From NCBI GenBank assembly GCA_963757065.1, contig CAVWQC010000008.1, positions 310,001 through 374,000 of the forward strand: a DNA stretch of 64,000 nt, read 5' to 3'. Shown here piece by piece: positions 9,601 through 17,794 of this stretch. Source of the stretch: PNON01 sp963757065. Lineage in GTDB: Bacteria; Chloroflexota; Anaerolineae; Anaerolineales; Anaerolineaceae. The notes beneath the pieces were generated by a model. The model was not told the origin of the DNA. It saw nothing but the letters and a program-made list of their open reading frames with translations, and did not search any database. A program made the position numbers and the translations under genes. Each line of letters opens with the position of its first letter. The first letter of the stretch is position 1.

Positions 9601-9623
9601 AAAAAAGCGCGATGCGCTTTTTT
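9601..9623. terminator. Bidirectional rho-independent terminator
   Basis: A perfect AAAAAAGCGC / GCGCTTTTTT stem with a 3-nt loop, with T-runs on both strands. It separates the convergent Rieske gene (plus) and PIG-L gene (minus). Confidence 0.85.
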
Positions 9624-10252
9624 TATTGAAAAGTTCCAATTATTCGCAGAGTTTCGAAGCCTTCCGCATACTTGCATTCACATAAAGCACCATTCCGAAT
9701 TAATGTCGCCCGGGTTACTTCAGGGTCAAAATAATATTTACCGGAATATGTTTTGTATTGGGCCAAAGCATCAATTTTTTGTTGAACATCTAATTCATTC
9801 ACGCCAGTCAGCAAATTTGGAAAAAAGCCATAGCTGCTACGGATGACATCATATCCCAGGACGGTTATTCCCCGAAATGCACGCAGAGATTCTTCTGTGA
9901 CTGTATTATGGTCCTGATGTAGATCCGACCGGGTATGGACGAATACAACATCAGGATAAAGTGTTTTGTTTAACTTGATCAAGTATTCAAGGATATCCTG
10001 CCGTTGAGCAGGGAAACGTCTGGTCTCAAATTTCTCCAAAATGGTATTCTTTGAAGGTATTCCGAGTGCAGACATACTCGCTGAATATTCTTGTACCAGG
10101 TTCGCCAGGAGCGGATTCTTCTGATTATCGGAAAGCGTTACGCAGGTAACATTATCTTTATCTTGAAGACTCGCTATCAGTGCACCACATCCCAACTCAA
10201 TATCATCAGGATGCGCACCAATAAAACAAATTCGTTTTCCGGAAAAGATCAT
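9623..10252 (-). CDS. PIG-L/LmbE family deacetylase
   Basis: A 209-residue PIG-L family protein. The zinc site is clear: AHPDDIE at residues about 14-20 and the second ligand motif HQDH near residue 113. Relatives remove acetyl groups from N-acetylglucosamine-type substrates. It is the last gene of the long leftward block and follows a methyltransferase. The pair could modify a glycan or small molecule; nothing here identifies the substrate. Confidence 0.85.
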   Translation of the reverse strand: MIFSGKRICFIGAHPDDIELGCGALIASLQDKDNVTCVTLSDNQKNPLLANLVQEYSASMSALGIPSKNTILEKFETRRFPAQRQDILEYLIKLNKTLYPDVVFVHTRSDLHQDHNTVTEESLRAFRGITVLGYDVIRSSYGFFPNLLTGVNELDVQQKIDALAQYKTYSGKYYFDPEVTRATLIRNGALCECKYAEGFETLRIIGTFQ

Positions 10253-10329
10253 AAGGTTATTCTAACCCAAGTTGGATTATTTTGTAGCAAGGATTCCACC
10301 AACTACTTTTGTCATGACGATCTTGTCCA

Positions 10330-11079
10330 TCATGAGTTAATTCGTTGTACTGCTACTTTGTTGATTTGTTCCATTACCTGTTCAAAACCGGATTTATTAT
10401 CAAAAAGACTGGTCCAAAGACGACGATCTTCGCTTAGGGAGGCGCGAGTATATTCCACAAAAGGTTCGGCAGAATTGAAGACCAATGGGTTTTCGAATAT
10501 TTCGACTTTGACATCGCTAAATAAGCTCTTGACTGTATTTAGGATCTCACTTCCAAAGCGGGAGCTGCCAGGCATCGGTGGAATGGGTTTGCCGGTTGCC
10601 TCGCGAATAATATCATAGAAAACTTTTTTGTTATCCGGCATGGGTCCTGTAGTGAATAACCTGCCGCCAGATTTAATTACACGATGCATTTCTTGAATTG
10701 TGAAAGGTATATTTTCAGAATAATAGATGGCAAAACAGCAGGATAGAAGATCAAATTGATTTGATGGAAAATTGAACGGTTTATTGAAATTCAATTCAAC
10801 GAACTTTACCGGATTATTGAATTTCTTATTCTCTTCAATTGCCTGACCTAATAATTCGGTTGAGACATCGCCTCCGGTGATATCGCAATCACCCTTTAAA
10901 TAATTAAAATAAGAAAAGCATTGCTTCCCTGCGCCGCATCCGACATCCAGGATTTTGCTGCCTTTCTGTATATCTAATGTAGCCAACATCCATTGGTCAA
11001 TATCCTTGCTGCCAAATTTATTGTGAATATCGATACGTTTCAATAAGTCACTGGTTGTTTCTCTATAATCAATTTTCAT
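10330..11079 (-). CDS. Class I SAM-dependent methyltransferase
   Basis: A 249-residue Rossmann methyltransferase. Motif I is ILDVGCGAGKQCF, followed by the acidic motif (DITGGDVS), the motif IV region FDLLSCCFAIYY and EMHRVIKSGGRLFTTGPMP. It is UbiE/Methyltransf_11-like; the substrate is unknown. It follows hypE by 52 bp on the same strand and precedes the PIG-L gene, so it may be transcribed with the hyp operon. Confidence 0.8.
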   Translation of the reverse strand: MKIDYRETTSDLLKRIDIHNKFGSKDIDQWMLATLDIQKGSKILDVGCGAGKQCFSYFNYLKGDCDITGGDVSTELLGQAIEENKKFNNPVKFVELNFNKPFNFPSNQFDLLSCCFAIYYSENIPFTIQEMHRVIKSGGRLFTTGPMPDNKKVFYDIIREATGKPIPPMPGSSRFGSEILNTVKSLFSDVKVEIFENPLVFNSAEPFVEYTRASLSEDRRLWTSLFDNKSGFEQVMEQINKVAVQRINS

Positions 11080-11131
11080 GCATCCTCATCAAAGTCTTAT
11101 AATTTATTTACAGCCTGTCCATTTTACCAGA

Positions 11132-12196
11132 TTAACAAATGCGCGGTAAAATCTCACCGGCCAGCATTGTTAGTATTCTGGACGAACCATAGGGGGTGAT
11201 TAATACCACAGTGCCCGGGTCAGCATTATCAACAGACCCAATTACGACAGCGTCTTTACCATACTGATGACTTTGGATTGCTTTAAGGGCAGATTCGGCC
11301 TCTTCAGCAGGAACGAATGCGATTAACTTTCCCTCATTGGCAAGGTAGAGTGGATCGAAACCCAACATTTCACATACGGCCTTTACGGCTGGTTTCACAG
11401 GTATCATACTCTCATCGATCCGAATTGAGACCTGGCTTTGTTTAGCGATTTCATTCAGGGATGTGGCTAATCCACCGCGGGTTGGATCGCGTAAAACATG
11501 TACATTGGGGGCTTTTTCCAATAATTGCTCGACTAATGAATTTAATGGAGCGACATCCGAATTGATCATTACTTCAAATGACAACTCATTTCTTGCGCTT
11601 AAAACTGCTATTCCGTGATCACCTAGTGACCCGGAAAGGATCACTTTATCTCCGGGTTTAGCGTTACTCCCGGAAATTGCTCCCCTATCTAATGGTATAA
11701 CCCCGAATCCGGTTGTGGAAATATACAATTTATCTGCCTTCCCTTTTTCAACAACCTTTGTATCTCCCGCAACGATAAGAATGCCAGCTTCTTTTGACGC
11801 ATCAGCCATGGAATGAGCAATTTCATCAAGTTCGCTGATTGAAAGACCTTCTTCCAAAATAAATGAGGCAGATAAATACTTGGGAACAGCGCCTAGCATG
11901 GAAACATCGTTTACTGTTCCGCAAACAGCCAGCCGCCCAATATCTCCCCCCGGGAAAAATAAAGGATTTACGACGTGAGCATCGGTACTAATAACTGGAG
12001 TTCCCTGTAAAAGGGAATGATCCATACGAGCGGCATCATCACCCTGATCCAGAAAAGGGTTGGAAAAGTATTTATGAAATACAGATTGGATCAGATCATG
12101 GGTTAGTTTTCCGCCACTGCCATGACCAAGGATGATTGTATCCTTATGAGGTAATGGCACCGGGCAAACAGGACCATCGGAAATATTTGTAATCAT
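11132..12196 (-). CDS. hypE: Hydrogenase maturation protein HypE
   Basis: A 354-residue PurM-like ATPase. It has GHGSGGKLTHDLI at the N-terminus, QGDDAA, GDTKVV, RDPTRGGLATSLNE, and ends in the diagnostic PRIC, whose terminal Cys carries the thiocarbamate turned into the cyanide ligand of NiFe hydrogenases. Its start overlaps the hypD stop by 4 bp. It resembles selenophosphate synthetase SelD in fold, but the C-terminal PRIC and the hypD neighbour identify HypE. Confidence 0.95.
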   Translation of the reverse strand: MITNISDGPVCPVPLPHKDTIILGHGSGGKLTHDLIQSVFHKYFSNPFLDQGDDAARMDHSLLQGTPVISTDAHVVNPLFFPGGDIGRLAVCGTVNDVSMLGAVPKYLSASFILEEGLSISELDEIAHSMADASKEAGILIVAGDTKVVEKGKADKLYISTTGFGVIPLDRGAISGSNAKPGDKVILSGSLGDHGIAVLSARNELSFEVMINSDVAPLNSLVEQLLEKAPNVHVLRDPTRGGLATSLNEIAKQSQVSIRIDESMIPVKPAVKAVCEMLGFDPLYLANEGKLIAFVPAEEAESALKAIQSHQYGKDAVVIGSVDNADPGTVVLITPYGSSRILTMLAGEILPRIC

Positions 12197-13287
12197 GTTG
12201 TGGCAATCTTTCTATAACGATAGTAGGCAGAGCAAGCACCTTCGTTTGAAACCATTGGTGCACCAAGAGGATTTTCCGGTGTGCAAAGTGTACCGAAAGC
12301 TGGACAATCATATGGTTTCTTGTTGCCTTGCAGGATTTGACCGGATATGCAAATCTCTGATTCTTTTGTTTGTATGTGACCCAGACTAAATTTCTTTTCA
12401 GCGTCAAAATCTGCGTATTCTGGTTTTAGGGACAACCCACTCATGGGAATGTTTCCAATTCCCCTCCAGTTGCGGTCAACCGGTTGAAATACTTTATTAA
12501 TAATATTTTGTGCAGCCACATTACCAGGTTCAGTCACTGCTCTCGAATACGAATTGCACACTATGTATTCTTTCCCTTCAAGCATCCTGACGCAATCCAC
12601 CAAACCAGTCAAGAGATCGACTGGTTCAAAGCCTGTGACTGCTATAGGTACTTTGTACTTTGCTGCAATGGATGGATATTCCCAGTAACCCATCACAGCA
12701 CAAACATGACCTGCAGCCAAAAATCCCTGAACCCTGTTCGTTGGAGATGACAGTAAAGCCTCTATAGCCTGTGGAACCCGTACCTGAGATACTAACAGGG
12801 AGAAATTTGTTATTCCCAACGCTGCTGCCTGAATTACACTCATTGCATTTGCTGGTGCAGTTGTTTCAAAACCGATGGCAAAAAAAACTACCTGTTTATC
12901 AGGGTTATTCTTTGCAATCTGCACTGCATCCAACGGAGAATACACAACCTTAATATTTCCGCCGTTTGCGCGGACAGTGAAAAGATCTTTGTCGGACCCG
13001 GGCACACGGAGCATATCACCATAGCTTGTAAGAATGAAATCTGGATCAGATGCCAGTGCGATGGACTTATCTATCATTTCAAGGGGTGTAACGCAAACCG
13101 GGCAACCTGGACCGTGAACCAGCTCAATATTTTCTGGAAGGAGTTGATCGATGCCATAATGCATAAATGAATGTGTTTGCCCACCGCAGATCTCCATTAC
13201 TACCCAGGGTTGTTTTGCTATTTGATGCAATTCCTTAACTAATAGCTTGACCCTATTGGCATCACGAAATTCCTCGGTGAATTTCAT
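12193..13287 (-). CDS. hypD: Hydrogenase maturation protein HypD
   Basis: A 364-residue HypD of normal length. Conserved Cys motifs are MEICGGQTHSF (residues about 32-42) and GPGCPVCVTP, and the C-terminal Fe-S cysteines appear in the CISGQILQG...YDCPAFGTLCTPENPLGAPMVS region. With HypC it forms the scaffold on which the Fe(CN)2CO group is built. It overlaps hypC and hypE by 4 bp each, indicating tight co-translation. Confidence 0.96.
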   Translation of the reverse strand: MKFTEEFRDANRVKLLVKELHQIAKQPWVVMEICGGQTHSFMHYGIDQLLPENIELVHGPGCPVCVTPLEMIDKSIALASDPDFILTSYGDMLRVPGSDKDLFTVRANGGNIKVVYSPLDAVQIAKNNPDKQVVFFAIGFETTAPANAMSVIQAAALGITNFSLLVSQVRVPQAIEALLSSPTNRVQGFLAAGHVCAVMGYWEYPSIAAKYKVPIAVTGFEPVDLLTGLVDCVRMLEGKEYIVCNSYSRAVTEPGNVAAQNIINKVFQPVDRNWRGIGNIPMSGLSLKPEYADFDAEKKFSLGHIQTKESEICISGQILQGNKKPYDCPAFGTLCTPENPLGAPMVSNEGACSAYYRYRKIATT

Positions 13288-13535
13288 GGGTTCTGGTCCT
13301 CAAGAGCGCTAAGATCATCCAACTCTTTCAAGAGACTCAGTGTCTCCATGGCTTCCGATTCACTAAGTAAGGAAATGGCAAAACCAACGTGAATAATGGC
13401 GTACTCACCAATTTTCGCCTCAGGAAGTGTCTCAAAACAAGCTTCGCGGACAACTCCTCCAAAATCCACTTTACCCATTAATAGTGATTCTTTTTTATAT
13501 AATTCAGTAATTTTTCCTGGAACTCCAAGACACAT
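13284..13535 (-). CDS. hypC: Hydrogenase maturation chaperone HypC
   Basis: An 83-residue protein beginning MCLGVPGKI, the HypC/HupF signature whose Cys2 binds the iron unit. The fold-typical GKVDFGGVVREACFETLPEAKIGEYAIIHVGFAI follows. It lies between hypF and hypD in a tight operon. Confidence 0.96.
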   Translation of the reverse strand: MCLGVPGKITELYKKESLLMGKVDFGGVVREACFETLPEAKIGEYAIIHVGFAISLLSESEAMETLSLLKELDDLSALEDQNP

Positions 13536-13536
13536 T

Positions 13537-15826
13537 TTATATTTTCCTTTTGTAATTTAACCCGGCGATCACTGCCTGTCCCAGGCTGATACACCCGTCA
13601 TTAGGTGGGAGTAGTCTATGTATTATGAAATTTATACCATTCTTTTTCAGTAAACGAATGGTTTTTGTGAGTAATAAACTGTTTTGCCATACTCCACCAC
13701 TTAATGCCACAGTATCACACTCAAATTCTTTCATGACATTTTCTATTGATTCTATGGATAATTGAGCGATTGTATTGTGAAACCTGGCAGAAATTGTTTT
13801 TGGAAAGACATTTTTCGTTAGATCGGAGATGATCGAATTAATAATGGGTAATACATTAATTATTCCATCTTGGATTGTAAAAGAGTAGACACCGTCTTCA
13901 TCAGGATCAGCCATGGCTTCCAGCTCAATTGCTGCCTGACCTTCGTAGCTTACTTCCTGTCGGATGCCTATCAATGAGGAAACCGCATCAAATAATCTGC
14001 CCATCGATGAATTTTGAGATATATTGATTTTCTTTTCGATTTGATCCTTTAACAAACTGGCTTCACTAGCGGAACAATATTGTACCGATGCAAAACTGCT
14101 GTCCCAGGGTAATCCCAGGGCAGCTAAATATGCCAGGGCAATCCGATAGGGCTTTTTAATCGCCAGGTCGCCTCCCGGTAATGGAAGATATTGTAAATGA
14201 CCGATCCGTTTATATGATAAAGCATTTCCTACAAGAATCTCACCGCCCCAGATATTACCATCCTGACCATAACCGGTACCGTCATAGCATAGGGCGATCA
14301 CGTTTTTATCCAAAGGAAACTTGTTCTCAGCCAGGCATGCAGCCAGGTGGGCATGGTGATGTTGTATCTGCATGATTGGAATTTTGTTATGTTCCGCCAT
14401 ATCAGCTGCAAAGCGGGTGGATAAATAGTCAGGATGAAGATCACAAGCTACCCCTGCTGGAGTGAATTGAAAGAGATCAAAGTATTTTTGAATGGATAAC
14501 TCGTAGTCCTTATATGCTTCAAGATTGTCCAGGTCGCCGATAAAATGACTTACGAACGCCTGTTTATTTTGGACCAGTGTGAAAGTATTCTTTAGTAAAG
14601 CACCGGATGCAAAGACAGGTAGGGAGATCTTCCGCAATCAATATGGGATCAGGCGAGTAACCGCGCGCTCTGCGTATAGGTAAAGAATAATTGGTTGTAG
14701 ATTGATACACTGAATCGTCCACGCGGTTAAGAATTGGCCGGTTATGGCCAAGAAAACCATCTGCAATATGATCGAGATGGCTAATTGCAGCTTTATCATC
14801 AATAACCATAGGTTCATCACTAATGTTTCCACTGGTCATGACCAGAACATCCGGGTAGGTTGGTGACGATTCAGTCAAAAGGAAATGGAGCGGGGTATAT
14901 GGAAGCATAAATCCAAGCGTATTTTGCCCAGGAGCATTTTGTTGTAGTGAAGAAGGTCTTGCAGGAAGAATTACTATTGGATGTTGGGTCGAGAGGAGTA
15001 CATTCTCGTCCTCTGTTGATAAATGGGCATAGTTCCTTATTGTTGGAGGATCGTAAGCCATTAGGGCAAACGGTTTAGCGCTGCGGAGCTTCCCTTTTCT
15101 TAGGCGGGTGATTGCTTCTGGATTGAAAGCATCACATACAATTTGAAATCCTCCAAGCCCCTTTAGAGCCAGTATTCCACCACTTTGGATCAAGGTCCTT
15201 GCTGCTTGTAATGCTTCTTCACGTTTTAGAACTGGATGATTATTCTGGTAATATGTTAATTCCGGACCACAGGTCTGGCAGGCGATAGGTTCTGCATGAA
15301 ACCGGCGATTTCCAGGATCAGAATACTCCTGGCGGCATTCAGGACACATAGGAAAGCCTGCCATGGATGTAGATTCACGGTCGTACGGCATCTTTCTAAT
15401 AATGGAAAACCGGGGGCCACAGTTAGTGCAATTAATAAATGGGTAGCGATATCTTCTGTTGGTTGGATCAAATAATTCAACCTGACATTCAGGGCAAGTG
15501 GCCATGTCTGGAGGAACAATAGAAAAAGCGCCCGGATGAATGGAACTTTCAAGGATGGTGAACTCAGGATATTCAAAAATTGTGATCGGTTCACGGCAGA
15601 TTGTATCAATCCGTGAAAGAGGAGGAGCAGAAGATTGGATCTGGTTGTAAAATGATTCTAGAACATCTGGCGAGCTGGTTGCTTCAACGATCACTCCAGA
15701 CGATGTATTTCGAACTGTACCTGATATATTAAGTCTTTTGGCTAAATTGTAAATAAATGGACGAAAACCAACCCCCTGCACTATTCCCTAAATCTTGATC
15801 CTGGTTGATATGTATTCTGATCTCAT
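13537..15826 (-). CDS. hypF: Carbamoyltransferase HypF, with an early in-frame TAG and one frame break
   Basis: Reconstructed length is about 762 residues. It has the acylphosphatase motif GIVQGVGFRPF, two zinc-finger sets (CPECQVELFD...CTNCGPRF and CPECRQEYSD...CQTCGPEL), the YrdC-like domain with KGLGGFQIVCDA, and a Kae1-like C-terminal domain with HHHAHLAACLAE and GGVWQN. HypF makes the carbamoyl group for the CN ligands. The ATG at 15826, one base after the hypB stop, gives MRSEYISTRIKI and then TAG (15788-15790), immediately followed in frame by GIVQGVGF. A second break (+1, near 14620) joins the YrdC and Kae1 parts. Without the reconstruction the gene would be two fragments, the first starting at GTG 15781. 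Error or recent decay cannot be decided here. Confidence 0.85.
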
Positions 15827-15827
15827 G

Positions 15828-16503
15828 CTAGCTGCTTCTGAAATCCACCTCAACGGAATCGACCCATTTTACCCAATCAGCCATTCCTTCACCTGTTTTA
15901 CAGGATAATTGGAAAACTGACCAAATTCGGGTTGAGCATTTTTACACCACTGATAAAATAATCCATATTAAATGATACATAAGGGAGCAGATCGATCTTA
16001 TTAATGATAAGCGCATCTACAGCCGAATACATAGCCGGATATTTATACGGTTTATCATCACCTTCAGGAATTGAAGATACCAAAATATTTTTATAAGTAC
16101 CCAGTTTAAAAGCTGCCGGACATACAAGATTCCCGACATTCTCGACAAGCACCAGATCAAGCGATTTCAGATCAAGATTATCCAAACCTGACCTTAACAT
16201 ATTTGCGTCCAGATGACAATCTCCGCCTGTGTTGATCTGAACTGCAGGCAATCCCAATTTAGAGATCTTATCTGCATCAATCGTGGCAGCAGACGTATCA
16301 CCTTCTATGACAGCGATACGGTACTTGTCAGATAGCTTTTCAATGATCTTTAAAATAAAACTTGTCTTCCCAGCACCTGGCGATGCCATAATGTTGAATG
16401 CCATCACACCATTTGCTTTCAGCACGGATGCATTTTTTATTGCGATCTGGTCATTAGCTCCCAGTATATTTTCGATGACATTGATATGGATAGTCTGTGT
16501 CAT
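15828..16503 (-). CDS. hypB: Hydrogenase nickel incorporation GTPase HypB, one frame break
   Basis: A SIMIBI-class GTPase of about 224 residues. The P-loop is ASPGAGKTSF, then EGDTSAATIDADKI, the CHLDA metal-site region GGDCHLDANM, ENVGNLVCPAAF, and the NKIDLLPYV specificity motif. It inserts nickel with HypA. The N-terminus lacks a His-rich or CXXCGC nickel site. One frame stops at 15898 after FPIIL; shifting by +1 near 15905 gives the family ending SCKTGEGMADWVKW and a stop at 15828, one base before the hypF start. The frame break is thus very likely a one-base error. Confidence 0.9.
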
Positions 16504-16505
16504 AA

Positions 16506-16856
16506 TTATTCGTCCTGTAAGACTTCTATACTATCTACCCTGAACTCATTTCCCCTGAGGATCGTGACACTGGATGAGCTGCACTGTGGACAAGGAATTA
16601 ATTCATCGGCTATATCGTATTCGATCGAACAGTCATTGCATTTCAAATGACCTGGAATTCGCGTGAAATGAAGAGTTGATTGAGCACAGATCGTGTCCCT
16701 GCTAATTATCTCCCAGTAGAAACTGATTGAATCATCAATAATACTGGACAGATTTCCTATCAGTAGATTAATTTCGGTCACACGGGATGCATTTGCTTTT
16801 TGGGCATGCTGCAGAGCAATGGATAAAATACTTTCAGTAATTGCCAGTTCATGCAT
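16506..16856 (-). CDS. hypA: Hydrogenase nickel incorporation protein HypA
   Basis: A 116-residue HypA: N-terminal MHE nickel site and a zinc-binding pair KCNDCS ... PCPQCSS (residues about 70-95). It delivers nickel with HypB. It heads the order hypA-B-F-C-D-E and lies 32 bp after fdhD, so the hyp genes probably share its transcript. Confidence 0.95.
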   Translation of the reverse strand: MHELAITESILSIALQHAQKANASRVTEINLLIGNLSSIIDDSISFYWEIISRDTICAQSTLHFTRIPGHLKCNDCSIEYDIADELIPCPQCSSSSVTILRGNEFRVDSIEVLQDE

Positions 16857-16888
16857 ATATGATCCAGTTTATTGCTTAAGTAAACATT

Positions 16889-17675
16889 TTATGCTTCATT
16901 TTGATCAAGGATAATTCTTTCAGGGTGTGTATAAGCATTTACTCTCATCTTTCTGGCGCCGCAGAGAAGCGTAATTCCCCAATCATCTGCAAGACGAATG
17001 CTGTCAGAACTTGTGGATCGCATGGAGATTACATAAGGTGTTCTCAAGCGGATTGCTTTTTGCATCATATCAGAGCTCACACGTCCTGTCGTCAGTATTA
17101 TCGGAAGTTTCGGGGTTTTACCTTCCATCAAAAGGCGGCCAGCAATTTTATCAATCGTATTATGACGGCCGATATCATCTTGATAGAAAAGGATCTTATC
17201 TCCATCAGCGATTGCTGACGTGTGAACACCTCCGGTCTCTGAATGAGGAGGCTGGTTATCGAGGAAGAACGTGATAAGCCTTAATAATTGGTCGATATGC
17301 AGAGGAGATGGATCCAATAACTGGTTCGATTTTATCTTGATCAAGGTCTATCGTTGTTGCTCCACCATGGCACCCAGAAGTACGACGCCAGGTTTCTGGT
17401 TTCACTGCTTCGTGGTACAACCAAATATCCACATTATCTTTTTGATCACAGACGTGAATTGAAGCGATTTCCTCAAATTTTCGAACAAATCCCTCATTAA
17501 ATAAAAAACCAACTGCCAATTGTTCCAAATCTTCTGGTGTACATTGGAAAGTCAACCAAATTTTGCCATTTACAGTTAAGGATACAGGGGATTCAATAGC
17601 AATATTGGTTGAAATCAATTCGATCCCGCTAGATGTGAATTGTTTAAACTCGAAGGTTTTACGGCTATTCATCAT
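16889..17675 (-). CDS. fdhD: Formate dehydrogenase sulfurtransferase FdhD, one frame break
   Basis: About 261 residues after joining two frames. The N-terminal half has PVSLTVNGKIWLTFQCTPEDLEQLAVGFLFNEGF and the Cys loop SGCHGGATT. The C-terminal half has the FdhD motifs TGGVHTSAI, DIGRHNTIDKIAGRLL, TGRVSSDMMQKA and CGARKMRVNAYTHPERI. FdhD moves sulfur to the molybdenum/tungsten cofactor of formate dehydrogenase. The break (+1) lies near 17322-17330. It sits between fdhA and hypA on the same strand, matching its client. Confidence 0.92.
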
Positions 17676-17737
17676 TTTGTAATTAAACCATAGACTAGTG
17701 AATATGGGTGGATTTGTTCAAGTAGATAATAAATGAC

Positions 17738-17767
17738 AAGAGCAGAAGGCTTGCGACCGCTGCTCTT
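17738..17767 (-). terminator. Hairpin between fdhA and fdhD
   Basis: AAGAGCAG (17738-17745) pairs with CTGCTCTT (17760-17767), giving an 8-bp stem with a 14-nt loop in the 119-bp gap. No long T-run follows, so it could be an attenuator or processing site rather than a full terminator. Confidence 0.5.
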
Positions 17768-17794
17768 ATCATTCTTATCAAACGCAATTAAATG

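Noticed and set aside
10091..10618. Plus-strand open frame of 175 codons
   Set aside because: It lies antisense across the well-supported PIG-L and methyltransferase genes and has no family motifs.
11132..12196. SelD (selenophosphate synthetase), tempting beside a selenoprotein
   Set aside because: The C-terminal PRIC, hypD overlap and motif set identify HypE.
15786..15792. Reassigned TAG (pyrrolysine or other) in hypF
   Set aside because: TAG is used as an ordinary stop in the window (e.g. sufU, hypB), and no pyrrolysine genes are visible; a base error or mutation is simpler.
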